From assembly GCA_013204585.1 (NCBI GenBank), contig JABMNL010000030.1:38092-102091 (forward strand): 64,000 nucleotides of DNA, read 5' to 3'. This DNA comes from SAR202 cluster bacterium (GTDB taxonomy: Bacteria; Chloroflexota; Dehalococcoidia; Lucifugimonadales; UBA3495). Numbering within the stretch: the first letter of the stretch is position 1; the number at the start of each line of letters is the position of its first letter. The position numbers and the translations under genes were made by a program. Positions 20,246-27,582 of the stretch are shown piece by piece. A model generated the notes under the pieces. The model did not search any database. It was not told where the DNA came from and worked only from the letters and a program-made list of their open reading frames with translations.

Positions 20246-20827
20246 TTAGCTGGCTGCAGTTTTCAACAGCCTGGCTCGGCGTCTGGGATATTCTTCAGCC
20301 AGCAGACCAAGAGCGTCAGAGTCGAACCACTCGTTATTCTTGCGGTGGGTCTTGCGTAACTTACCTTCCAAGACAAAACCCATGTGGCGGGCCATATGCA
20401 TGCCTGGCTCGTTGTACTCAGGGATATCGACCCAAACACGGTGGAGACCCAAGGTGTTAAAGGCGTGGTCCAAAAGGCCAATCATTCCGCTGGTGCCGTA
20501 GTGGTGGTGCCAAAGGTCTTTGCGGCCCACCAGGAGGTAGGCTTGCGCCTCCAGCAACGGCCACTCAACCAACAACTGCCCTTCTCCAATGTGCTCGCCA
20601 CTTTCACTGTAAATCGAGAAGATGATGCGGTTGTCATCGTTGAAAACGTGCGTCCATGCCTCGGGACCGCCGTTCAGGACTGCTTCTGGAGTGTAACTGG
20701 CGTGCAAGGGTTTGCCGTCATCCCCGACACCGTACCAGACTTCGTTAACTTCGGAATCGTTAAGCCATTCAGCCAATCGCTGAACGTCCTCACGTGTGGG
20801 TGTTGTTAGTGTCACCTCTGGGAACAT
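20246..20827 (-). CDS. GNAT-family N-acetyltransferase (RimJ/RimL type)
   Basis: A 193-residue acetyltransferase. The N-terminal part (LTTPTREDVQRLAEWLND) and the C-terminal half (GMIGLLDHAFNTLGLHRVWVDIPEYNEPGMHMARHMGFVLEGKLRK) fit RimJ/RimL-like enzymes, where the Asn/Glu-x-x-x-x-x-Met-ARxxGF element packs against acetyl-CoA. The acceptor substrate (protein N-terminus, polyamine, antibiotic or other) is not determinable. The start ATG is preceded by GAGGGG. Likely co-transcribed with the kinase-like gene downstream. Confidence 0.85.
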   Translation of the reverse strand: MFPEVTLTTPTREDVQRLAEWLNDSEVNEVWYGVGDDGKPLHASYTPEAVLNGGPEAWTHVFNDDNRIIFSIYSESGEHIGEGQLLVEWPLLEAQAYLLVGRKDLWHHHYGTSGMIGLLDHAFNTLGLHRVWVDIPEYNEPGMHMARHMGFVLEGKLRKTHRKNNEWFDSDALGLLAEEYPRRRARLLKTAAS

Positions 20828-21077
20828 ATCGTACCCCTCAATACTGAATGGGCGAATTCGGTATTCCTGCAGGTGCCGCCGTACATTATCCTGATACTAT
20901 CGCTTTTCAGGATACTCATCATTATAACAACGTGTTGTACCAGAAGCAATTTGAAAATTTCAATCGGCCTAGGCACATGACCGACCTTATCTACGCTCAA
21001 ATGGTCACTCCGCGATGTGCCGCGTAGTATACTCCTGTCGATTTAGGATGCAATACGAATCGGAGGATTGAGGATTA

Positions 21078-21860
21078 ATGCGCGAGAATACCCTGAAACA
21101 AAAATTGAATGCCGGAAAGGCGGTTTTCGGTACCATGATTACCTTTCCATCAGCCACGGTGGTAGAGATGCTGGGGTGCCTGGGCTACGACTGGGTACTG
21201 ATTGATAATGAGCACGGCTCAATCACGGTGGACAACTCAGAAGATATGATTAGGGCCGCCGAGCTAACGGGCATGGCACCAATCGTGCGCCCCATCGGCA
21301 ACGAGCTGGAATTCATCTGCCCGTTCCTAGACCGAGGCGCTTGGGGCGTACAAGTGCCCCATGTGAACACCGCGGAAGAAGCCGAGAACGCCGTCTCCGC
21401 CGTGAAGTATTTCCCGCTGGGGACTCGCGGCATCTTCAGCCGCAGCCGCCCCGCTGGATACGGATTTTCCGGCTCCACCGCAGATTACGCAGAAGAAGCC
21501 AACAAAAATACGCTGGTCTGCCTGATGCTTGAAGAAGTGGAGGCCATCGAGAACTTGGAAGAGATGGTCCAAGTAGAGGGGGTGGACGTGTTTTTCATCG
21601 GTTCAGGCGACCTATCCCAGTCCATGGGCTACGTCGGCCAGCAAACCCACCCCGAGGTTCAAGAGGTCATGGAGCGGGGAGTGAAAATTATCCGCGACGC
21701 GGGCCGCATCGCCGGGGTTAGTTGCCCGGAAAATTTGGTGCCCAAATATCTGGACTTGGGTGTCCAATACTTCCACGGCACAGTGCAAGCCCTACTCCAA
21801 ACATCCAGCGACTCGTACTTGGAATCAATGCGCAAAGCCGCCGGAAACGCCGGTCTTTAA
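21078..21860 (+). CDS. HpcH/HpaI-family aldolase
   Basis: A 260-residue TIM-barrel class II aldolase of the HpcH/HpaI (2,4-dihydroxyhept-2-ene-1,7-dioate / 2-keto-3-deoxy acid) family. It shows the family's DWVLIDNEHGS, RGAWGVQVPHVNTAEEA, and FFIGSGDLSQSMGYVGQ blocks, which hold the metal and pyruvate-binding residues. It would cleave or form 2-keto-4-hydroxy acids, giving pyruvate plus an aldehyde. Length is normal and the ATG follows GGAGGATTGAGG. It is monocistronic, ending at a strong terminator. Confidence 0.88.
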   Translation: MRENTLKQKLNAGKAVFGTMITFPSATVVEMLGCLGYDWVLIDNEHGSITVDNSEDMIRAAELTGMAPIVRPIGNELEFICPFLDRGAWGVQVPHVNTAEEAENAVSAVKYFPLGTRGIFSRSRPAGYGFSGSTADYAEEANKNTLVCLMLEEVEAIENLEEMVQVEGVDVFFIGSGDLSQSMGYVGQQTHPEVQEVMERGVKIIRDAGRIAGVSCPENLVPKYLDLGVQYFHGTVQALLQTSSDSYLESMRKAAGNAGL

Positions 21861-21888
21861 ACAACTTCGGAATCGGCCACAACCAGTA

Positions 21889-21926
21889 AATTAAAAAGCC
21901 GCGCTCAAGAGCGCGGCTTTTTAATT
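21889..21926. terminator. Bidirectional intrinsic terminator
   Basis: An 18-bp stem (AATTAAAAAGCCGCGCTC and its complement) with a 2-base loop; A and T tracts on the two sides give U-tails in both directions. It serves the aldolase gene on the plus strand and the hemerythrin-like gene on the minus strand. Confidence 0.9.
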
Positions 21927-21943
21927 CGGTGCCTGTTTCTTAG

Positions 21944-22663
21944 CTATGCGGGTTGAGTGACTGCATCCTTGAAGCGGACTTCCAGTTCTTCCAACAGGGT
22001 TTGCTCCCCTGGGTCAATTTCCGAGTGCACCCAGTCGATGATCCAGCGCGGGTCTTCGGCCGTGTCGTCAATGAGTAACCGGCGGACCATATAAAGCTGT
22101 CCGGCTTCGTCTATCTCGTCGCGCACCAGTGAGCAGACAAAGGCCTCTTCGTTCTCAAAGTGGTCCAGTTCCAGAATTCGCACGCCCATCAACCGGCTAT
22201 GGAGGTGGCGGATGGTGCGGGCGGTTACTTTCTGCTCGCCCAAGACTTCTTTGAGGGCCTCTTCCACTTCATGAAAGCGCTCCTCAAGCTCTTTGTGCTG
22301 TTCTTCTTCCAGAGAGAAGCCTGCCGCACGAACGCTCTCTTCCAGTCCTGCGGAGTTACCCAAGGCGATGAATTTAGCCAAGTCACCGGCCTTGCCCGCC
22401 AATTCGGCATGTTCGGTCTCGTTGTCCCGGGCTGGTTGGCTGTTCTGCAACGGACCGGTCATCACTTCGTCTTCCACCGTCGCATGGTAGAGAATCTGTT
22501 TAACCCAGAAGCTAAACGCCTCATTCAACTCGGCAATGTCTTCCATGGTTGACGCTTTGGCGGCCAGGGCTTCGGTCCGGTCTGACACCGCACGAAAAGC
22601 CTTGTGCATCAGCAGCATTACGTCAATTGGGTCTTCCAACTTGGTTATGCTTTCGGTCGTCAT
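21944..22663 (-). CDS. Hemerythrin-like HHE domain protein (copy 2 of tandem pair)
   Basis: A 239-residue, acidic, helix-rich protein. Candidate di-iron ligands are seen as MLLMHKAFR, the HxxxE of YHATVEDEV, and a DHFENEEAFV segment after HLHSRLMG, the order expected for hemerythrin-like four-helix bundles. Such domains bind oxygen, NO or sense redox state. It is related to its upstream neighbour throughout (shared PID-M-HKA-R-DRT start and DD--R-I-DW end), so the pair arose by tandem duplication. The 36-base gap suggests co-transcription. Ligands were judged by eye. Confidence 0.8.
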   Translation of the reverse strand: MTTESITKLEDPIDVMLLMHKAFRAVSDRTEALAAKASTMEDIAELNEAFSFWVKQILYHATVEDEVMTGPLQNSQPARDNETEHAELAGKAGDLAKFIALGNSAGLEESVRAAGFSLEEEQHKELEERFHEVEEALKEVLGEQKVTARTIRHLHSRLMGVRILELDHFENEEAFVCSLVRDEIDEAGQLYMVRRLLIDDTAEDPRWIIDWVHSEIDPGEQTLLEELEVRFKDAVTQPA

Positions 22664-22699
22664 TTCTTAACCTTCGGGCGTTACGGGCCCCAGGTCCTA

Positions 22700-23344
22700 T
22701 CAGGCTACCGGTTGGGCTTGGTTGATTCGTATTTCCAAGGCCTGAAGTTGTTCGTTCTCTTTGGTGGTGAGATCTTGGGACATCCAATCAAGAACCCAAC
22801 GTTGGTCGTCGGCATCGTGGTCGATTAACAGTCCACCCACGACCTCCAACTGACATTCGGTGGAGAGACAGTCGCGAATTAGGGGGAGAACCATGGCTTC
22901 CTCGGTCTCCAAGTGGTCCTCTTGGGCAACACGAAGGGCAATAACCTGACCGTAGAGGTGCTGCTTGGTGCGAGAGATAACACTGGTGGAGCCGATGTCT
23001 TCTTCTAAGACGGTCATAACATCTTGAACGTAATCAAGAAGTCTGGCGTACTCGGCGTCTTCTCGCTCAAGGAGGGCCCATTTGACCCGCTCAACGGGGT
23101 CATGGACGGCGGCACGGCGGGACTCGTTTACGAACTTGGACATCACAGTGCCGACTTCTTTCTCGGCGTGGTACATGATGGCGGTGGCCCAGGCGGTAAA
23201 CGCCAGCTTAAAGGGTTGCAGGCTACATCCATCTTCCAGGCACCGGGCCAGTTCAACCGTCCGGTCAGCCTCGCCCCGCAGGGCTTTGTGAATCAAATAC
23301 ATCGCGTCGATGGGTTGCTCTAGGGTGGTGATTTCCAAGGCCAT
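22700..23344 (-). CDS. Hemerythrin-like HHE domain protein (copy 1 of tandem pair)
   Basis: A 214-residue paralogue of the following gene. Candidate iron ligands lie in MYLIHKALR, YHAEKEV, and EDHLETEEAMVLPL. The C-terminal portion LLIDHDADDQRWVLDWMSQ mirrors the neighbour's LLIDDTAEDPRWIIDWVHS, a segment outside the core bundle that defines this subfamily. The ATG is preceded by GGGAGGATTTGC. Directly upstream is an unusually A/T-rich, repeat-bearing region that may contain the operon's operator sites. Confidence 0.8.
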   Translation of the reverse strand: MALEITTLEQPIDAMYLIHKALRGEADRTVELARCLEDGCSLQPFKLAFTAWATAIMYHAEKEVGTVMSKFVNESRRAAVHDPVERVKWALLEREDAEYARLLDYVQDVMTVLEEDIGSTSVISRTKQHLYGQVIALRVAQEDHLETEEAMVLPLIRDCLSTECQLEVVGGLLIDHDADDQRWVLDWMSQDLTTKENEQLQALEIRINQAQPVA

Positions 23345-23362
23345 GCAAATCCTCCCAAGATA

Positions 23363-23447
23363 ACTATTCGATGTGTCAATAATATTCGTGCGAGACTATT
23401 ATAATCGAATATGTCAATACTATTCTAATTATATTATTACTATTCGG
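23363..23447. repeat. A/T-rich repeats upstream of the hemerythrin-like pair
   Basis: TGTCAATA-A-TATTC (23374-23387) and TGTCAATA-C-TATTC (23412-23425) are direct repeats 38 bp apart. The word ACTATT recurs at 23363, 23395, 23419 and 23439, mostly as ACTATTC. The block lies just ahead of the leftward gene starting at 23344, where promoter and operator sequences are expected. A minus-strand TATAAT-like word occurs inside it. Confidence 0.5.
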
Positions 23448-23555
23448 TTGTTAAATAGTACAAGGCGAAAACGACTCAACCCAGTGCGGTTCGGCACCGG
23501 TTTCCAGTGCCGATGGTCACTTTTCGCCATACGCCAAAAACCCGAGAAATAAAAA

Positions 23556-23577
23556 AGGGAGGGCGAAAGCCCTCCCT
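23556..23577 (-). terminator. Intrinsic terminator of the aromatic amino-acid gene block
   Basis: A 9-bp stem AGGGAGGGC with its complement and a GAAA tetraloop, followed on the minus strand by a run of six Ts. It lies about 40 bases after the DAHP synthase stop. Confidence 0.88.
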
Positions 23578-23615
23578 AAAGTGTCAGATGCTGGCCCAGC
23601 AATTGGATGGCTGGG

Positions 23616-24638
23616 TTAGTTGGTGGTCACCGGCTGTTTCCTCACCGCAGATATGGCCTTAACCTGCTCCATCAGCATGTCAAAGTTCTCGAAGGTGAGG
23701 GACTGGGGGCCGTCGCATTTGGCGATGTCCGGGTTGGGATGGACCTCAATCAACAGACCGTGAGCCCCTCCGGCAATGGCCGCTAGAGCAACGGGGGTTA
23801 CCAAGTACCATTTGCCGGTGCTATGGCTGGGGTCGGCAACGATGGGCAGGTGGCTCAGCCGTTGCACCACAGGAATGGCCGCTACATCCAAAGTGAACCG
23901 AGTGAAGGTCTCAAAGCCGCGGATTCCGCGCTCACAAAGAATTACCTGTTCGTTGCCCCCGGCCATCACATATTCGGCGGCCAGCAGCCATTCTTCGTAA
24001 GAGGCGGCCAGTCCACGCTTGACCATTACTGGCTTGCCAATTTTGCCCACTTCGTCCAGCAGATTGTAGTTCTGCATGTTCCGAGCGCCAATCTGCAAAA
24101 TGTCGGCGTACTTGGCAACTGTCTCCACATCAGCCGTGGCCATAACCTCGGTGATGATGGGTAGTCCGGTTTCCTGCTTGGCCAAGCTCAGAAGTTTTAG
24201 GCCATCTTCGCCCATGCCACGGAAGCTGTAGGGGGAAGTCCGTGGCTTAAAAGCGCCGCCCCGCATTACGGTGGCGCCAGCAGCTTTAACTGCTTTGGCC
24301 GTGGAAACCATCTGTTCTTCGTCTTCAACCGAGCAAGGTCCGGCCATAATCACCGGATTGGGTCCGCCAATCAGTGCGTCCCCGACCTTGATAATTGTGT
24401 CGTTGGGATGAAAATCGCGACTAGCCAGCTTATACGGCTTGGAAATCATCACCACTTCGATGACGCCGTTCAGTAACTCAATTTCGTCTTTAAAGTCGGG
24501 AGGAATGGAGCCGACGACGCCGATGACGGTCCTCTCGACTCCCAGGTTAATCTGGGCCTTCAGACCCTTGGACTCAATACGCTCCCGGATATTCTCCAAG
24601 TCATCATTGGAGCTGTCTCGTGCCATTACGACAATCAT
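23616..24638 (-). CDS. aroF: 3-deoxy-7-phosphoheptulonate synthase (DAHP synthase)
   Basis: First enzyme of the shikimate pathway: phosphoenolpyruvate plus erythrose-4-phosphate to DAHP. This 340-aa protein is the type I-beta form. The N-terminal ~70 residues form a ferredoxin-like/ACT-type regulatory domain (MIVVMARDSSNDDLENI...). The barrel then has MAGPCSVEDEEQM, RGGAFKPRTSPYSFRG, and VADPSHSTG near the end. The N-terminal domain suggests feedback control by an aromatic amino acid. I prefer ATG 24638, with AGGTG nine bases upstream, over an in-frame GTG four codons earlier. Last gene of the leftward trpA-aroH-aroF series. Confidence 0.95.
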   Translation of the reverse strand: MIVVMARDSSNDDLENIRERIESKGLKAQINLGVERTVIGVVGSIPPDFKDEIELLNGVIEVVMISKPYKLASRDFHPNDTIIKVGDALIGGPNPVIMAGPCSVEDEEQMVSTAKAVKAAGATVMRGGAFKPRTSPYSFRGMGEDGLKLLSLAKQETGLPIITEVMATADVETVAKYADILQIGARNMQNYNLLDEVGKIGKPVMVKRGLAASYEEWLLAAEYVMAGGNEQVILCERGIRGFETFTRFTLDVAAIPVVQRLSHLPIVADPSHSTGKWYLVTPVALAAIAGGAHGLLIEVHPNPDIAKCDGPQSLTFENFDMLMEQVKAISAVRKQPVTTN

Positions 24639-24832
24639 GTCTGACTTCACCTTTGGTACGCGAATTAATTTGTATTCCGCTCGGTCTATGGGAGGAACTG
24701 AGACAGACTCTCAACCAAATACCTTGAAATACCCCACCCCCTCGGAACCAGCGGCTTGTCGTCCGCAGGCACCCTCACTCTCAACCTAGGGCTATTTGCC
24801 GCGCTCCCCGTGCCCAACTGGACACTGGGCTT

Positions 24833-25186
24833 TTATGAACGCAGTTCCTTGGCCCCCTTCAGATATTTGTAGACCAAGTCTTTTGATTCCTTTTCCGTGT
24901 TCACTAGTATAAGTATCCTTATACAGCGGGGCAAGCTACCCTCCACATGCACCTGGGTCATGTCCATAAGCGGGGCGTTGGCCCAAGCTAACTTCCGGGC
25001 GGCGGTTGCGGCCCAGGCGGCGTCCAAATCCATCGTCAACGTGAAAAACACGGCGGCCAGAGAGTCCTCTTCCAGGCTATTGGCGTCGATTAAAGCCTGG
25101 ACCAACTCGGTGGTGGCCGAGTGTATGGCCTCTTCGGTGTTGGCGTCGGCGGTCGTCGCTCCCCTAATTCCGCGACAAGCTGTCAT
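24833..25186 (-). CDS. aroH: Chorismate mutase, AroH class
   Basis: Converts chorismate to prephenate at the branch to Phe and Tyr. The 117-residue protein has the AroH start CRGIRGATTADANTEEAI (the Arg that binds substrate) and the later PRCIRILILVNTEK with the second key Arg. By eye the position of the usual catalytic-site Glu (Bacillus E78) is occupied by Gln in DMTQVHVEGSL; this should be checked by alignment. The ATG follows AAGGAG. It is 15 bases downstream of trpA and about 195 bases before the DAHP synthase start, where no gene is visible. Confidence 0.87.
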   Translation of the reverse strand: MTACRGIRGATTADANTEEAIHSATTELVQALIDANSLEEDSLAAVFFTLTMDLDAAWAATAARKLAWANAPLMDMTQVHVEGSLPRCIRILILVNTEKESKDLVYKYLKGAKELRS

Positions 25187-25201
25187 TTAATTGACCACTC
25201 C

Positions 25202-26008
25202 TTAAGCTGAGAGCGAGACACCAGCAAGTCCGGCGACGAACTGACTGGCCCGCTCGACTAATTTTTCTCTCGGCGATTCTAGCATCACTCTAATCAGGGC
25301 GCTGCCAACGACGGCGGCGTCTGCGGTCTTGCCTACCTCTTCCACATGACTCCGGTTGGAAATTCCGAACCCCACCGCCAAGGGAAGGCTTGTGTTGGCT
25401 TTCACCCGGTCCAACAAATCGAAGCTTCGCGAAGATACCTGGTCGCGGGCTCCGGTTACGCCGGTAACGCTGATGCAGTAGATAAACCCGCTGGCCCCGG
25501 CGCAGGCGTCTTTAATGCTTTCGTCGGTGCTAGTGGGAGCCAACAGCGGAATTACCGAAATATCCCGAGACTGGCATTCTGAAATTAAAGGAGCTGCCTC
25601 GAACCCTGGAAGGTCCACGACGATTAGGCCGTCAACGCCAACCTGGCTACACTTCTCGGTGAACGGAACCAACCCATAGGTATGAATGGGATTGTAATAA
25701 CCCATCAGAATCAATGGTGTGTTGGGTACTTTGTCTCGCAAGGCTGCGGTGACGTTTAGGCAGGCTTCCAGACTGGTACCGTTCTGTAGCGAAAGGAAGC
25801 TGGACTCTTGAATTACCGGCCCCTCGGCCAATGGGTCGCTGAAGGGTACCCCTATTTCTACGGCGTCGGCCCCGGCCGCAACAAGGGCCGGAACCAGCTC
25901 CAAAGTGGCATCCATATCCGGGAAACCGGCAGTCAGAAACACAATTAGTCCGGGACGCTTCTGCTCCCGGACTGTGTCGAACATCTGCCTGATTCTAGCT
26001 TCGCCCAT
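25202..26008 (-). CDS. trpA: Tryptophan synthase alpha chain
   Basis: Cleaves indole-3-glycerol phosphate to indole, passed to TrpB. This 268-aa TIM barrel has FLTAGFPD, the catalytic Glu in AVEIGVPFSDP (E51), and the phosphate-binding end AVGFGISNRSHV. The second catalytic acid, Asp60 in Salmonella numbering (SDPLADGP), reads Glu here (SDPLAEGP). ATG 26008 fits the family's usual N-terminus; an in-frame TTG eight codons upstream is possible. No trpB is adjacent. It leads a probable operon with aroH and aroF. Confidence 0.93.
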   Translation of the reverse strand: MGEARIRQMFDTVREQKRPGLIVFLTAGFPDMDATLELVPALVAAGADAVEIGVPFSDPLAEGPVIQESSFLSLQNGTSLEACLNVTAALRDKVPNTPLILMGYYNPIHTYGLVPFTEKCSQVGVDGLIVVDLPGFEAAPLISECQSRDISVIPLLAPTSTDESIKDACAGASGFIYCISVTGVTGARDQVSSRSFDLLDRVKANTSLPLAVGFGISNRSHVEEVGKTADAAVVGSALIRVMLESPREKLVERASQFVAGLAGVSLSA

Positions 26009-26140
26009 ACCTGGGGACTGGAGTCCTTTCAAACCGGATTCAACCCGCCTGGATGCGACCCGCCATTTTCAATGGGAAATCCAAGCCTGGGGTGTAGCCA
26101 AATTTAGCGTACATCCACCCTCCGCGTCTACCCCTCGATT

Positions 26141-27067
26141 CTACCCCGTAAGGGCTTGCACGCCCAAAGCCAGAGCATTTTGGCCCGCATGAGCGCCAAC
26201 AGCCGCCCACAGCGACCCCGTCCGCCAGTATAGCCAGGCGAACAAGACCCCGGTGATGAAAATGGGGATGAGCACTCCAAAGGAGAGGTGGAAGGAGCTG
26301 AAGACCAAAGCACTAATCACAATAGCCCGCCACGGCCCCAGTCGAGGCAACAGGCCGCGAAATATGAATCCCCGGAAGAATATCTCTTCGCTAAGCGGAG
26401 TGACGAACGCTAGCGCTTGAAATGTCAGTAATACTGCTGGCCCGTCAAATATGATGTCCGAGTCTAGGTTTGGCGGAGAAAGCACCTCGATGCCCAACCA
26501 CTCGACGACGCCAGCATATAGAGATGTGGCGAACAAACTGGCGGCCAACGCGCCCACCATTAGAAGCACGGTGCTTTTCCGGGGCATGCGCACCCTGCTG
26601 AGCCGGAGGACGGCCAAAGGGTATCTGGAATGCCGCAAGCCAAGGAACCAGACAACAGTGGCGATGGCCAAAGCCATCAGATGAACGGCAATCCAGGTGG
26701 CTACGGCGTCTTCTTGCTCTGGGTATAACGAGCCGAAAATTGACGCTACCGCCGCCGATATAAATAGAGAGACTATAACCAGGATAATTCCGGCGATAAT
26801 CTGCCCGCCACCCCAGGTAACCCCGCCCTTTCGGCGGGTCACACGCCCAGTGGTGGGTGCAAAGGTTGGTTCAACAGCGGACGCGTCAATCCCAATTTCG
26901 CCAGACAACTGACCGGGCACATGTCCACAGCCGGAACATTCGCCCTGCCCAATCTCCCAATTAAGACCACAGTCTGGACAATGTGTGAAATCATCGCCCT
27001 CACGAGGCGGTTCACCCACAGTCTGATTCGGCAGATGTTCGTCTTGTTCGCTCCAACGCCAGGGCAT
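26141..27067 (-). CDS. CPBP-family intramembrane metalloprotease with N-terminal zinc ribbon
   Basis: A 308-residue membrane protein. The cytosolic N-terminus has a four-Cys zinc ribbon (C30, C33, C44, C47). After several membrane helices come the CPBP/Abi motifs: PLSEEIFFRGF (EExxxR), FSSFHLSFG, and GAHAGQNALA near the end. Family members are prenyl-protease-like (Rce1/CAAX) enzymes, sometimes linked to bacteriocin immunity; the substrate is not known here. The ATG at 27067 is preferred over a TTG six codons upstream. It stands alone, leftward, ahead of the trpA block. Confidence 0.88.
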   Translation of the reverse strand: MPWRWSEQDEHLPNQTVGEPPREGDDFTHCPDCGLNWEIGQGECSGCGHVPGQLSGEIGIDASAVEPTFAPTTGRVTRRKGGVTWGGGQIIAGIILVIVSLFISAAVASIFGSLYPEQEDAVATWIAVHLMALAIATVVWFLGLRHSRYPLAVLRLSRVRMPRKSTVLLMVGALAASLFATSLYAGVVEWLGIEVLSPPNLDSDIIFDGPAVLLTFQALAFVTPLSEEIFFRGFIFRGLLPRLGPWRAIVISALVFSSFHLSFGVLIPIFITGVLFAWLYWRTGSLWAAVGAHAGQNALALGVQALTG

Positions 27068-27330
27068 ATTAGGGCCGACCCCCAATCAGGGTCAGCATTT
27101 TGGATTCAATCAAATAGACCGCCAGTAGAACGCGTAGGGCCAACCAAAGGGCTAATCGCGATGAATTATGCACGATGAATTACGCACTTGGATAAATTAT
27201 ATCAACAACACGCCAATTGCCAAGCCGAAGATGCCTTTACTCCGAGCATGACGGTGGTCGTGATTGCCAGACCAATCAACCTCGGCCATAATAACTGCGG
27301 CCCAACCAGAGGGCCACCGGAGGTGCCTGT

Positions 27331-27525
27331 ATGGCCTCAGAGACACAGCTAACCCGAGAAGAGTTCGACGACCTGGCCCAACGACTCGGCGTTACCGGCG
27401 AACCTGCCTACCTTGACGAACTTTACGCACAGGTCAGGGGGGTCTTCATTGGCACTGCGACCATCCGGGAAATCGACGTATCCGCCGTCGAGCCGGACAT
27501 GGCATTTATTCCCCGCATAAACTAA
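27331..27525 (+). CDS. GatC/AtzG-like small amidase partner
   Basis: A 64-residue protein reading LTREEFDDLAQRLGVTGEPAYLDELYAQVRG, then IREIDVSAVEPDMAF. This helix-loop-helix followed by a D-V-x-x-V-E-P wrap is the pattern of GatC and of small AtzG-type accessory subunits that clamp amidase-signature enzymes. It sits 57 bases ahead of an amidase gene on the same strand, as such pairs usually do. The start has GGAGGTG upstream. The assignment rests on the motif and context and has not been searched. Confidence 0.68.
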   Translation: MASETQLTREEFDDLAQRLGVTGEPAYLDELYAQVRGVFIGTATIREIDVSAVEPDMAFIPRIN

Positions 27526-27582
27526 TCCCAGCTAATACCGGCCACCCAATTCCGGCGACCCAGTTAGTGAGACAACGCCATT

